Positions 21,273 to 33,079 of a stretch of DNA of 64,000 nucleotides are shown here, piece by piece; positions within the stretch are counted from its first letter, which is position 1, and the number at the start of each line of letters is the position of its first letter. Both the position numbers and the translations under genes were made by a program. Location of the stretch: NCBI RefSeq assembly GCF_013337115.1, contig NZ_SGWE01000004.1:62001-126000 (forward strand). The letters are read 5' to 3'. This DNA is from Deinococcus sp. JMULE3 (GTDB lineage: Bacteria > Deinococcota > Deinococci > Deinococcales > Deinococcaceae). The notes under the pieces are model-generated. The model saw only the letters and a program-made list of their open reading frames with translations. It was not told the DNA's origin and did not search any database.

Positions 21273-21364
21273 TTCCGTTACCTTTCCCACTCGCTCTGCT
21301 GTGCAGCTCCACGAGTCTGCTCGGATTGAACAGCTTTGCAAGCTATTCAATCGGAGTCCGTCTC
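21273..21364 (-). repeat. Family-1 repeat, copy 2 (shortened variant)
   Basis: The minus strand reads TGAGACGGACTCCGATTGAA, then AGCTTGCAAAGCT and TTCAATCCGAGC (stem-loop 1). Its right half differs and ends ACGGAACCCGTATGAG; stem-loop 2 is missing. CTCATACGGG occurs as a 10-bp direct repeat at 21263-21272 and 21362-21371, on either side. Confidence 0.6.
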
Positions 21365-21534
21365 ATACGGGATTCAAGTGATTCCAAATCATCCGGAGTC
21401 GCCCGGTGGCCCCCTCACCCTTCCGTCGCTTCGCTCCACTGCTGCGCAGCTCTGCGAGTCCCTCCCTCTCCCACAGGGGGAGAGGGGACAACGGAAGGCA
21501 ATCACGTTGGAAGCAAGTCAATTTAATCCCGTAT
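21365..21534 (-). repeat. Family-2 repeat, copy a (with terminal inverted repeats)
   Basis: A 170-bp non-coding element bounded by ATACGGGATT (21365-21374) and AATCCCGTAT (21525-21534), a perfect 10-bp terminal inverted repeat that extends imperfectly (CAAGTGATTCCAA / TTGGAAGCAAGTC). The interior has TTGTCCCC, a CTCTCCCCC/GGGAGAG hairpin and AGAGCTGCGCAGCAG. It abuts the stop codon of the next gene. Related copies lie at 27186 and 32829. Confidence 0.7.
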
Positions 21535-21866
21535 CAGTAGTAGATGAGTTCGGCGCTGTCGGCGGCGCTGCCGGTGCCTGCGGTGGGCACGCGGGTGTAG
21601 ACGTTCAGGGTGCCGCCGCTTGGGTCTTCGCTGGTGGCGTTCAGGCGCCACTCGCCGCCGGGGAGGCGGCCGGACAGTTCGGGCAGGGTGCGGGGGTCGG
21701 TGGGGCTGAAGTCCTTCGTGCAGCGCAGGGCGAGGGTCTGCTCGTCCACGCGGCTGACTTCGCATGCGGCGCGGACGGTGACGCGGATGGGGATGCTGAC
21801 CTGGGCGGCGGTGGCGGTGGTCAGGAGTGCGGCGAGCAGGGTCAGGGTGGTGCGGGTTCGGGTCAT
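21534..21866 (-). CDS. Small secreted SCPU-like/pilin-like protein
   Basis: 110 residues with a clear signal peptide (MTRTRTTLTLLAALLTTATA). The mature part VSIPIRVTVRAACEVSRVD has the N-terminal strand and first cysteine typical of SCPU/pilin subunits; the second cysteine is in ALRCTKDF. It ends TLNVYTRVPTAG and AELIYY. Start chosen at 21866, behind AGGAGGACCC. It faces the pilus operon on the opposite strand, so it may be an extra subunit under separate control. The pilin assignment is moderate. Confidence 0.6.
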   Translation of the reverse strand: MTRTRTTLTLLAALLTTATAAQVSIPIRVTVRAACEVSRVDEQTLALRCTKDFSPTDPRTLPELSGRLPGGEWRLNATSEDPSGGTLNVYTRVPTAGTGSAADSAELIYY

Positions 21867-22117
21867 GTGAGGGTCCTCCTGGCGGCGCACCTGTAGTGGG
21901 CCGGTGTAGGGGCAGCGTACGGAGGGGGGTCGTGCGCGTTCCTTGCGGGAGGACGACATGAAGTGCGGTTTCTGACACTCGGGTCAGCTGGTGTCACGCA
22001 GGGGAAGGGCGCTGCCGAGCGACTGGGCGCGGGGCGGGGGCCGTTCGTGGTGCAGTGGAGGGCCGGTCGAAATGGTCGTTTCACCAGGTATTCACCCTCG
22101 TGCCGCACCATCAGGGC

Positions 22118-22669
22118 ATGAAAGGACATCTGGTGGTGGGACTGGCAGGCGCGGCGCTGTTGACTGGGGCTCCGGCGGTGGCGGCGGCGTACGCGGCGAG
22201 GGACGGCTCAGCGACGTTCACGCACACGGTGCGCTTCATCCCGGTGCGGGGCACCATTGCGGGGGTGACGGCCAGCGTGAGCCTGGACCCGACGAATCTC
22301 GCGGCGACGACCGGCAGCGTGACGGTCCCCGTGGTGAACCTCAAGACCGGGATCGGCCTGCGCGACACGCACGCCAAGGGCGCTGAGGCGCTGAACACCG
22401 CGAAGTTCCCGAACGCGACGTTCAAACTGGAGAAACTGACCGGCGGGAAGCTCGTGGAGGGTCAGACGCTGTCCACCACAGCGTCCGGCACCCTGACGGT
22501 GAAGGGCACGTCGAAGACTGTCAGTGTGCCGGTCAAGGCGACGTTGCAGGGCGGGAAGGTGAACGTGAGCACGCAGTTCAAGTTCAATCCCTTCGATTTC
22601 GACGTGCGTTACCCGGGGAGTAGCGATTCGGTGACGGTGGACGTGGCGTTCGTGCTGAATGCGGGTTGA
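22118..22669 (+). CDS. YceI family periplasmic protein
   Basis: 183 residues: signal peptide (MKGHLVVGLAGAALLTGAPAVA), then a lipocalin-like YceI beta-barrel, family hallmarks being ATFTHTVRFIPVRGTIAGV, TKFPNATFKLEKL-like NTAKFPNATFKLEKL, GTLTVKGTSKTVSVPVKA and the C-terminal strand DSVTVDVAFVL. YceI proteins bind isoprenoid lipids such as polyprenyl pyrophosphates in the periplasm. The usual HSxxxF motif is replaced by FTHTVRF. A stand-alone gene; GAAATGG and TTTCACC tracts upstream give no clear promoter. Confidence 0.88.
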   Translation: MKGHLVVGLAGAALLTGAPAVAAAYAARDGSATFTHTVRFIPVRGTIAGVTASVSLDPTNLAATTGSVTVPVVNLKTGIGLRDTHAKGAEALNTAKFPNATFKLEKLTGGKLVEGQTLSTTASGTLTVKGTSKTVSVPVKATLQGGKVNVSTQFKFNPFDFDVRYPGSSDSVTVDVAFVLNAG

Positions 22670-22774
22670 GGTCTGCTGCAGACCGTTGACGACGGGGTGG
22701 CTCCGGCCCCCCCTTTTTTTGGACCGGGTACACGAAGCGCTTGGTGTACAGGTGACACGAACAGAGGATCGTGA

Positions 22775-23842
<1,068 letters not shown>

Positions 23843-23854
23843 TCGCCCACCCCT

Positions 23855-23898
23855 GATGGTTGACAGAGCGGTGGCCCGTCCATCCTCTGTCAACCATC
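23855..23898 (+). promoter_or_regulatory. 14-bp stem-loop between gap and pgk
   Basis: GATGGTTGACAGAG (23855-23868) pairs perfectly with CTCTGTCAACCATC (23885-23898) across a 16-nt loop and is followed by CACCTTTTTCC. It could act as a partial terminator, processing site or 3' stabiliser for gap mRNA. Confidence 0.65.
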
Positions 23899-23921
23899 AC
23901 CTTTTTCCCCGGAGAGACGAC

Positions 23922-25094
<1,173 letters not shown>

Positions 25095-25176
25095 ATCCGC
25101 ACCGGGGCGGCCGCCGCGCCTCCCTGCTCACCTGCGGCGTGTCGCCGCGGCCGCCCGTGACATGCTGGGAGCCGAC

Positions 25177-26202
25177 ATGACCACCACCGACGTCCAGCAC
25201 CGCGATCACACCGCCCTGACCGAGGAGTTCGCGCGGGCGCTCGTGGCGCACCTGAACCGCCTGCGGGCCGAGTCCCACCCGGACGACCCACCCACGGACC
25301 CGGCGAACGTGTGGGGGCAGATGCAGCACCTGCCGCCCATCCTGGAACTGGATTTCTGGACGGTCGAGGACGGCGGGACGATCGTCGCGCACGCGCGCAC
25401 GCAGGCGTTCACGGTCGGGGAGAACGGGCATCTGGCCGAACTGGAGCTCATGGTCTCCCCTGCCATGCGGGGTCGCGGGCTGGGCCGGACGCTGATGGGC
25501 CACGCGGCGCGCTCAATGCAGGCTCGCGGGCGGACGCTGCTGCTCTCGCAGACGAACGACCGCGTGCCCGCCGGGGAGGCCTTCGCTCGTCGCGCCGGGT
25601 TCCAGCCGGGCCTGAGCAACCACGTGAACCGCCTGCTGCTGACGGACATCCCGGACGGCCTGCTGGACGCGTGGACGACCCGCCCGGACGACGGGTACAC
25701 GCTGGACGTCTGGACGGACGGCGTGCCGGAAGCGGACCTGGACGCGTACGCGGAGCTGCTGAACGTCATGAACAGCGCCCCGCGCGACGACCTGGACGTC
25801 GAGGACCACCGCACCACCCCCGAGGAGGTCCGCTCGATGGAGACCCTGACCCGCGCCGGGGGCCGGGTGGCGGTCGTGGCGGTCGTCCGCGCGCCCGACG
25901 GGACGCTGGCGGGCCTGACGGACGTATCGTGGCGGCCCGCGCAACCCGGCATCGTCAGTCAGGGGAACACCGGGGTGCTGCCCGCGCACCGTGGACACCA
26001 GCTGGGCCGCTGGCTGAAGGCCGCGAACGTCCGCGAGGTCCAGCGGCTCAACCCGCACGCGACCGAGATCCGCACGCAGAACGCGGACAGCAACGGCCCC
26101 ATGCTGAAGATCAACACCGACCTGGGCTTCCGCCCGTTCATGGCGTCCACCGTGTGGCAGGGCGCCGTGACGGACGTGCTGTCCGGACTTGAAAGGAACT
26201 GA
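25177..26202 (+). CDS. GNAT family N-acetyltransferase (tandem GNAT domains)
   Basis: 341 residues. The first GNAT domain has the acetyl-CoA signature [22 protein letters not shown] (about residues 93-115). The second half has a weaker copy, [24 protein letters not shown] and [21 protein letters not shown]. Such double-GNAT proteins occur in actinobacteria and Deinococcus; the substrate is unknown. ATG 25177 is chosen because GGGAG lies 6 nt upstream; ATG 25162 is in frame. It sits between pgk and tpiA with only one base to tpiA, so it is co-expressed with glycolysis. It may act on a sugar phosphate or protein, or be a passenger. Confidence 0.85.
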   Translation: MTTTDVQHRDHTALTEEFARALVAHLNRLRAESHPDDPPTDPANVWGQMQHLPPILELDFWTVEDGGTIVAHARTQAFTVGENGHLAELELMVSPAMRGRGLGRTLMGHAARSMQARGRTLLLSQTNDRVPAGEAFARRAGFQPGLSNHVNRLLLTDIPDGLLDAWTTRPDDGYTLDVWTDGVPEADLDAYAELLNVMNSAPRDDLDVEDHRTTPEEVRSMETLTRAGGRVAVVAVVRAPDGTLAGLTDVSWRPAQPGIVSQGNTGVLPAHRGHQLGRWLKAANVREVQRLNPHATEIRTQNADSNGPMLKINTDLGFRPFMASTVWQGAVTDVLSGLERN

Positions 26203-26203
26203 A

Positions 26204-26935
26204 ATGAAGAACCTGCTGGCACTGAACTGGAAGATGAACAAGACCCCCACCGAGGCCCGCGCCTGGGCGCAGGAACTCGGTGAGAAACTCGAGGCCGGGC
26301 AGGCGGAACTGGCCGTCATGGCCCCCGCGATCACCCTGAGCGCGCTGGCCGCTAACCTCCCCACCGGCGTGGGCTTCGGCGGGCAGGACGTGTCCGCGCA
26401 CGAGTCCGGCGCGTACACCGGCGAGATCAGCGCCGCGATGCTCAAGGACGTCGGCGCGACCTACGCCGTCGTGGGTCACAGCGAGCGCCGCGACTACCAC
26501 GGCGAGACGGACGCGGTCGTGGCGGCCAAGGCGCGTCAGGCGCAGGCGAACGGCCTGACGCCCATCGTGTGCGTCGGCGAGAAGCTCGATGTGCGCGAGG
26601 CAGGTGAGCACGTGCCGTTCACGCTGGCGCAGCTGGCGGGCAGCCTGGAGGGCGTGGGCACCGACGTGGTCGTCGCGTACGAACCCGTCTGGGCGATCGG
26701 CACCGGGAAGACCGCCACCGCCGACGACGCCGAGGAACTCGCCGCCGCGATCCGCGGGGCGCTGCAGGAACGGTACGGTGACGCGGCCGCGGGCATCCGC
26801 GTGCTGTACGGCGGGAGCGTGAAGCCGGACAACATCGCCAGCATCTGCGCGAAACCGAACGTGAACGGCGCCCTGGTGGGCGGCGCAAGTCTGAAGGTCG
26901 CGGACGTGCTGGGCATGAACGACGCGCTGAAGTGA
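26204..26935 (+). CDS. tpiA: Triosephosphate isomerase
   Basis: TIM-barrel glycolytic enzyme. NWKMNKTP carries the substrate lysine, [14 protein letters not shown] the catalytic His, [15 protein letters not shown] the catalytic Glu and the mobile loop, and [14 protein letters not shown] and [10 protein letters not shown] close the phosphate site. 243 residues, normal. AAAGGA upstream; starts one base after the GNAT stop. Confidence 0.98.
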   Translation: MKNLLALNWKMNKTPTEARAWAQELGEKLEAGQAELAVMAPAITLSALAANLPTGVGFGGQDVSAHESGAYTGEISAAMLKDVGATYAVVGHSERRDYHGETDAVVAAKARQAQANGLTPIVCVGEKLDVREAGEHVPFTLAQLAGSLEGVGTDVVVAYEPVWAIGTGKTATADDAEELAAAIRGALQERYGDAAAGIRVLYGGSVKPDNIASICAKPNVNGALVGGASLKVADVLGMNDALK

Positions 26936-26981
26936 CGCTGATGGCCTGCCCTCCGGGGTGGGCCACTCCCTATTCCTACTA

Positions 26982-27029
26982 AGTGAATAGTTTCACGATT
27001 AATCCATTGCGTGAAAGAATTGTTCTATG
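26982..27029 (+). repeat. Short dyad repeat, copy C
   Basis: AGTGAATAGTTTCACGATTA, then CC and GCGTGAAAGAATTGTTC. It aligns with copies at 4305 and 11629, and again lies in a gap between convergent genes. Confidence 0.6.
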
Positions 27030-27347
27030 TAGCTCCCATTCTCTCACTGCTCGTTCCGAATGAATGCGCGAGGAGCACCTTGACTCTGCCCCCCATCGAC
27101 TGGCCCGCCCGAATTCCCCGAGCAACCATCGGGACCCTGCTTCATCGTCTCGCAGGCACTTCCGGCCTCTCGCTCTGCCCGTTTTATGCGGGATTGGAGT
27201 GACCTGCCTGCAACGTGACTTCGTTGCGTTGTCCCCTCTCCCCCTCTGGGACTCGTAGAGCTGCGGAGCGAAGCGGAAGATCACGTCCCTTGAGCAAGCC
27301 CCTCCGCGTCACTGCACTCCGTTTTCGGCTTCAGGACCGTCTGCCGC
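27030..27347. other. Intergenic region with a partial family-2 repeat
   Basis: 27030-27185 holds nothing that can be supported. 27186-27285 is a family-2 repeat copy: ATGCGGGATTGGAGTGACCT, then TGCAACGTG, TTGTCCCCTCTCCCCCT and GGGACTCGTAGAGCTGCGG. The right end, with its inverted repeat, is lost. Confidence 0.6.
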
Positions 27348-28385
27348 TCAATCGGTTGGACGTTCGTCCACTTCGGGCGTCGCCACCTGATCCCAGCGCC
27401 ACGCTCCGGCGCGGGCCATGGCGTGCAGGCGGGCACGCAGGGCGGCGTGGCTGTGCAGATATTCGCGGAAGACCTCCGGGGCGTTCAGGGGCAGCCCGGC
27501 CTCCCGCAGCGGCGTCAGGTCCGGCTGCGGGGGCACCCCGGCGCCTTTCAGGAGGGGGTGGCGGGCCTGGGTGCGCTCGAAGGTGCGGCTCAGGCTGTCC
27601 ACGCTCGCCAGGGCACGTTTCAGGCCGCGTGGGCACTCCCCTGCCAGCGCACCCTGGATGATCAGCAGCGCCTCGCCGAGCGCAGGCAGGTGCAGGTCCA
27701 GCGCGTCCTGCCGGTCATGGTCGTGGAAGCGGTGCAGGTACGGGGAGTTCAGGTGCGCGGAGTCCAGACGGTTCAGGAGGGGTTGCAGGTCCCCCGTGAG
27801 GCTGGACAGGCCCCGGTCGTGGTCCTGCACGGCGTTCACGATCAGCGCCTGCGCGCCGGGGCCTGCGCGGTGCAGCAGCAGCGCCAGCTCGCGCCGCTCG
27901 GACCGGGCCTGCGCGACCGGCACGACGAACGTGATCGCGAAGGTCAGGAGGAAGAACCCGTTGATGGCGGCCACGTCGGTCATGACGCGCCAGAAGGGCA
28001 GCGGGGCGATGATCTCGCCGAGGCCCAGCGTGCTGATGGTGTAGCCCACGAAGTAGAAGCACGCGATGAACGTGGCGGGCTGCCCGCTGTCCGCGCCGAC
28101 CAGCGCACCGGGCTGCGACCAGAAGATCAGGGTCCAGCCGATCCAGGTGAGCAGCGTCCACGCGGTGAGGGTGCCGGTGATGATCAGCGGCGTCGCCCAG
28201 GACAGCAGCGCGCGCCGTCCGGAGTGCTGCGCGGCGCGGCGCAGCAGGCCGTACAGCGGGCGGTGGATGGCGCGGCTCAGGCGGCCCTCGCCGGTCTGGA
28301 TGCACGTGATGATCAGGTCGAGCAGCACCGCCACGACCATCAGCGCGCCGGGCAGCCAGAGAATGGACCTGAGCATGAGGGGCAT
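27348..28385 (-). CDS. Ion channel family membrane protein (potassium-channel-like)
   Basis: 345 residues. Several N-terminal hydrophobic segments (LWLPGALMVVAVLLDLIIT; LLSWATPLIITGTLTAWTLL) are followed by a pore-loop-like FIACFYFVGYTISTLGLGEI and a last segment (VAAINGFFLLTFAITFVVPV). The filter position reads TLGLG rather than TVGYG. The C-terminal ~180 residues are cytosolic and helical with no known regulatory domain. The start may be ATG 28385 or 28376. It is divergent from a large secreted protein gene. Ion selectivity cannot be predicted with this filter. Confidence 0.65.
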   Translation of the reverse strand: MPLMLRSILWLPGALMVVAVLLDLIITCIQTGEGRLSRAIHRPLYGLLRRAAQHSGRRALLSWATPLIITGTLTAWTLLTWIGWTLIFWSQPGALVGADSGQPATFIACFYFVGYTISTLGLGEIIAPLPFWRVMTDVAAINGFFLLTFAITFVVPVAQARSERRELALLLHRAGPGAQALIVNAVQDHDRGLSSLTGDLQPLLNRLDSAHLNSPYLHRFHDHDRQDALDLHLPALGEALLIIQGALAGECPRGLKRALASVDSLSRTFERTQARHPLLKGAGVPPQPDLTPLREAGLPLNAPEVFREYLHSHAALRARLHAMARAGAWRWDQVATPEVDERPTD

Positions 28386-28598
28386 TCTCGCGGGCCGCGC
28401 CGCGCGGCGGGATGCCGTGAACGTGGATGACCCTTCACGGTTCCCGGGCTGGTACAGTGACCCGGAGTTCAGTTCGGTCACGTCCCATCGTCCACGGTGT
28501 CTGGGGAACGCGCGCCGCCGCGCCCCGGCGAGTCTGCCCGGGTCGGCGTCCGTCCGGGGCCCCCTCATGATCACCGACTGCTGCCGTGTGAGGTCCGT

Positions 28599-30341
28599 AT
28601 GCCTGTCTCCCCTGCCGTGCTTCCCGTCGTTCTCGCGCTGGCCCTGTCCGGCCTGGGTCAGGCCCGCGCGGCCGCCGCGCCCCCCGACCCGGAACTGATC
28701 CAGGCGGCGGCCGTGCTGTACGGCGCGGCTCAGGTGGGCGGCACCATCCGCGACTGGTGCCTGAGCCGCGCGCCAGGGGACCGCGCGGTGATCGAGCAGG
28801 GGTTCGCGGCGTGGCAGGTGGCGTCGGGCGTGCCGCAGCTGGAGGCGTACCTGAAGGCCGCCGCGCCGGAGGTCCTGCCCCGGCTGCGGGCCCTGGCCGG
28901 GGAGCGCCGCGCGCAGACCGAGGCGGCGCTGGACACGGGCAGCGCCTCGCCGCGTGACGACTGCCGCGCCATCCGGGCGCAGCTCGGCACATACGCGAAC
29001 CTCGCGCAGCTGTACCCGGCGGAGTATGCGCGCACCGCTGCTCTGCGCCAGGGCACCCCGGTGACCACAGCACCCGCGCAGCCCGCCGCGCCCCATGCCC
29101 AGGTGGGGGACGGCGGGCCGTTCATCACCGGCACGAACTTCTCGCCGTTCAACCGCGCGTTCGTCCTGAAGGTGCTGGGGGCGGCCGGGGGTCAGGCGCC
29201 GTTCACGGCGGGCGGCCCGCTGGGTCCCGGCGCGTTCCGCTGCGTGCGGGAGGACACCGACGAGGACAGCGTGACAGTCGCGGAGTACCGGTACACCCTG
29301 AACCTGTACGGGGACGGCGGTGTGCGGGTGGCGCAGGGCAGCGTCCGTCCGCGCAGCGGGGCCGCGTACGACCTGAAGGTGCAGACCGGCACGTACACGT
29401 ACGACCGGGCGTCGGGCACCCTGAGGGTCAGGGGGGACCGGGACAGTGACCTGCTGGACGACCTGATCGTGCAGTCCGGGTCGTACGACAGCCTGATCCG
29501 GAAGGTCACGCTGTTCAACTTCTTCCGGGCGGTCACGGACCGCAGTGGGCGGCGACTGCTGTACGGGCAGCAGGCGTACGGGGCGCAGGCCGACACCACC
29601 CAGACGGTCTGCACCCCGGCGGGCGCGCCGGTCGGCGTGTCCCCGGTCGAGCAGGAGCGGCGCGCGCGGGCGGAGGAGGCGCGGATCTTCAACCTCTACC
29701 GCGCGGCGCCGGGGCAGGGTCTGAAGGCCGCGCAGATCGAGGGGATCGTCCACGGGTACGCCACCCGCTCCGACGGGATCAACGTGCTGGGCGAGGAGTC
29801 GGTGGTCCTGCTGCTGAAGGACGGCCGGGCATACTTCAACCTGCGCTGGACCCCCACCGACCTGAACGTGGCCGCGTCGGTGAAGGGCGAACCGACGATG
29901 TGGGGACAGTGGCGGCGCCGGGGCGCGGCGCTGGAGGTGAAACGCGGCGCAACCTGGGCGGCGCTGCCCGGCACCCTGGCCGTCCCTGGCGCCTCGCCCG
30001 AGCGGCTGAGCGGCGACTTCGAGTTCTTCTCGGCGTACACCTCGGGCACGCTGATGTCCGGCGCGACCGCCACCACCCGCGTGACGTACTCGTTCCGGCC
30101 GGACGGCACGTACACCCTGCGCGGCGGAAGCGCCGTGTACGGGAACCTGAATACCGGCGCCACGCAGACGACCGGCGCGGCGGTCGCCAGTGACCCCACG
30201 CGCAGCGGCACGTACCGTTTCGACGGGTACACGCTGGAACTGCGGGACCGGGCGGGGACCGTGACCCGCACCGTGGCGTTCTTCTGGGACCGGTCGAAGA
30301 CACACCTGTACCTGGGCGACCGGTCGTACACCCGGCAGTGA
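28599..30341 (+). CDS. Large secreted protein of unknown function
   Basis: 580 residues with a signal peptide (MPVSPAVLPVVLALALSGLG). The first ~170 residues are helical (ELIQAAAVLYGAAQVGGTIRDWC) and have the look of a small secreted domain of unknown function. The rest is beta-rich with two lipocalin-like repeats marked by YRYTLNLYGDGGVRVAQGS and VTYSFRPDGTYTLRGGSAVY, each followed by a GTY-(T/R)-(Y/F)-D strand (KVQTGTYTYDRASGTL; GTYRFDGYTLELRD). The paired pattern resembles the domain in bacterial proteins that measure leaf- or lipid-like ligands, but no family is named. The SD GAGG lies 7 nt upstream. The function is not known. Confidence 0.6.
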   Translation: MPVSPAVLPVVLALALSGLGQARAAAAPPDPELIQAAAVLYGAAQVGGTIRDWCLSRAPGDRAVIEQGFAAWQVASGVPQLEAYLKAAAPEVLPRLRALAGERRAQTEAALDTGSASPRDDCRAIRAQLGTYANLAQLYPAEYARTAALRQGTPVTTAPAQPAAPHAQVGDGGPFITGTNFSPFNRAFVLKVLGAAGGQAPFTAGGPLGPGAFRCVREDTDEDSVTVAEYRYTLNLYGDGGVRVAQGSVRPRSGAAYDLKVQTGTYTYDRASGTLRVRGDRDSDLLDDLIVQSGSYDSLIRKVTLFNFFRAVTDRSGRRLLYGQQAYGAQADTTQTVCTPAGAPVGVSPVEQERRARAEEARIFNLYRAAPGQGLKAAQIEGIVHGYATRSDGINVLGEESVVLLLKDGRAYFNLRWTPTDLNVAASVKGEPTMWGQWRRRGAALEVKRGATWAALPGTLAVPGASPERLSGDFEFFSAYTSGTLMSGATATTRVTYSFRPDGTYTLRGGSAVYGNLNTGATQTTGAAVASDPTRSGTYRFDGYTLELRDRAGTVTRTVAFFWDRSKTHLYLGDRSYTRQ

Positions 30342-30358
30342 CGGGCAGCAGGGGACGG

Positions 30359-30401
30359 GGCAGAGGGGGCGCCCGCTGCAACCGTCGGGCGCCCCTCTGC
30401 C
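30359..30401. terminator. Bidirectional terminator
   Basis: A GGCAGAGGGGGCGCCCG / CGGGCGCCCCTCTGCC stem with a 10-nt loop, between convergent genes. Confidence 0.8.
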
Positions 30402-30409
30402 GCCAGGGT

Positions 30410-31582
<1,173 letters not shown>

Positions 31583-31667
31583 ATCCCCAGGCTACCAAAC
31601 GACCGTTAGGCGGCGTCCAGGCCGATCGGGCCACAGGGATCAGGCCAGGGAGATCAGGCCGAGCTGA

Positions 31668-31913
31668 TCAGGTCAGCGCGGCCGCCAGGGCCTCCTCGAT
31701 GCCGCGCCCACGCCAGCCGGTCTCCACAGTTGCCGCCTCGCCCCCCTGCCAGCGCAGGTGCGCGCCGATCACCGCGCCACCCGCGATCGCCAGCGCCGCG
31801 CCACTCAGTGCGTCCAGCGGCGCGTCCGGGCACAGCCGCGCCGCCGCCGTCTTCAGGGCGGGCGCCAGGGGCAGCGGGGGGCGGGTGACGCGGACACGGG
31901 CGGGCAGATTCAC
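31668..31913 (-). CDS. Small hypothetical protein
   Basis: 81 residues, no recognised family. The middle is alanine-rich (DALSGAALAIAGGAVIGAHLRW) and the end (TVETGWRGRGIEEALAAAL) vaguely recalls the acetyl-CoA loop of a GNAT fold, but the protein is too short to be one. The GTG start at 31913 is chosen because TACACT lies exactly 7 nt upstream (31921-31926), the leaderless layout seen elsewhere. It may be a decayed remnant. Confidence 0.5.
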   Translation of the reverse strand: MNLPARVRVTRPPLPLAPALKTAAARLCPDAPLDALSGAALAIAGGAVIGAHLRWQGGEAATVETGWRGRGIEEALAAALT

Positions 31914-31944
31914 GCCGCGCAGTGTACCCCGCACAACCGCCGCG

Positions 31945-32748
31945 TCACAGGCGACCCAGGAACCCCGTGACGGCGTTCAGAATGTCACCCTCCGCCTGCG
32001 CGCGGCTCACGCTGGGTTCCCCGTCGCCCTTCTGCGGACCGTACCGCCCGAAGAACGCGTGCACCGCGCCCGGAATGACCGTCAGGGTCGCGCCGTCCGG
32101 CAGACGCTCCAGGCCACCACGCACCGCAGCCGGATCCGCCACGGCGTCCCGCTCGGCCAGCAGGGACAGCGCCGGCAGCGACTGACCCTTCAGACTGACG
32201 TTCCCGGCGGGGTACGCGGCCATCAGGATCAGGCCCTGCACCCGACCCGCGTGACGCGCGGCGTACTGCGCGGCCATCGCGCCGCCCAGCGAATGCCCCG
32301 CGATCACCACGCGCTTCCCGGCCCCGTACGTGGCGATCAGGGCGTCCGCGCGGTTCGCAGCCGTGACCGCCAGGTCCAGCGGGAACACCGGGATGACCGT
32401 CTCGACCCCACGGGCGGCCAGGGCGCGGCCCAGCCACTCGTACGCCTGCGGACGCACCAGCCCCCCCGGATAGAAGACCAGCAGGGTCCCCGCCTCCCCC
32501 GTCACGGGCCGGACACGAATCACGGACCCACCCGCCTGCTCCAGCGTGACGCGCGCCTCGCGGCTCTGCGGACCACTGACCGCGTCCTGCCCGAGCACCA
32601 GCGGCGGCCGGACCACCACCTGCCGGGCCGTGGCAATCACGTACCCGCCGACCAGGGACAGACCCGCCACCAGCCACACCCGCACCCGGGGCGACAGGCG
32701 GGAACGGCGGGTCACGGCACCCGGTGCAGGAACGGTGTCAGGGCTCAT
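31945..32748 (-). CDS. Alpha/beta hydrolase with N-terminal membrane anchor
   Basis: 267 residues. After a basic n-region comes a hydrophobic anchor or signal (VWLVAGLSLVGGYVIATA). The hydrolase core follows: TLLVFYPGGLVRPQAYEW (oxyanion region), nucleophile Ser in VVIAGHSLGGAMAAQYA, the acid in LLAERDAVADP and His in IPGAVHAFFGRYG. This is the dienelactone-hydrolase/chlorophyllase-like pattern; the substrate is unknown. It probably acts in the periplasm. CACAAT upstream may be its -10. Confidence 0.82.
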   Translation of the reverse strand: MSPDTVPAPGAVTRRSRLSPRVRVWLVAGLSLVGGYVIATARQVVVRPPLVLGQDAVSGPQSREARVTLEQAGGSVIRVRPVTGEAGTLLVFYPGGLVRPQAYEWLGRALAARGVETVIPVFPLDLAVTAANRADALIATYGAGKRVVIAGHSLGGAMAAQYAARHAGRVQGLILMAAYPAGNVSLKGQSLPALSLLAERDAVADPAAVRGGLERLPDGATLTVIPGAVHAFFGRYGPQKGDGEPSVSRAQAEGDILNAVTGFLGRL

Positions 32749-32828
32749 CAGGCCAGAATTGTGAGGCAAGCCCCGCCGGAAACGTGTGGGCAGAGGCGCA
32801 ATCGCCCGCCGCCACCCCTCATACAGAT
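32749..32828. other. Intergenic stretch upstream of repeats
   Basis: Promoter region of the hydrolase gene; nothing else is seen. The rest of this 330-base gap (32829-33078) is made of repeats. Confidence 0.4.
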
Positions 32829-32971
32829 ACACGGTGACTTCCTTCCAGCGTGGTCCTTCCAGCGTGGTCGCGTTCCGCTGTCCCCACTCCACCGGTGGGA
32901 CTCGGAGAGCTGCGCAGCAGAGTGGTCGGGAGGGTGAGGGCGCCACCGGGCCACTCGGAATGACGTGGAAT
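32829..32971 (+). repeat. Family-2 repeat, copy c (degenerate ends)
   Basis: TCCAGCGTGGTCGCGTTCCG, TGTCCCC, then GGTGGGACTCGGAGAGCTGC, GCAGCAGAGTGGT and GAGGGCGCCACCGGGC align with the 170-bp copy at 21365. The right end merges with a family-1 copy, as it does at 21365. Confidence 0.6.
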
Positions 32972-33079
32972 CGCACGGATTCCGTTTGATGCGTTGACAT
33001 GCCGGAAGGGCGCCAGGCTGCCAACTCCACGTCCGGAACCTGCTTCCTTCCTTCTCGCACCCGCTCGGATTGAATGGCC
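32972..33079 (-). repeat. Family-1 repeat, copy 3, right part (split by the AT-rich island)
   Basis: On the minus strand: GGCCATTCAATCCGAGC, GGTTCCGGACGTGGAGTTG, a decayed stem-loop 2 and AACGGAATCCGTGC at the end. The left arm of stem-loop 1 and the left end are missing here but reappear in degenerate form at 34097-34135, on the far side of the island. Confidence 0.65.

Noticed and set aside
27348..30305. A single 985-codon minus-strand gene covering both the channel and the secreted-protein region
   Set aside because: Only the last 345 residues have protein-like composition and membrane segments. The upstream part is antisense to a plus-strand gene with a signal peptide.
31668..31913. The 81-residue protein as a GNAT acetyltransferase
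   Set aside because: Only a short RGRG-like segment resembles the acetyl-CoA loop. It is far too short for the fold.
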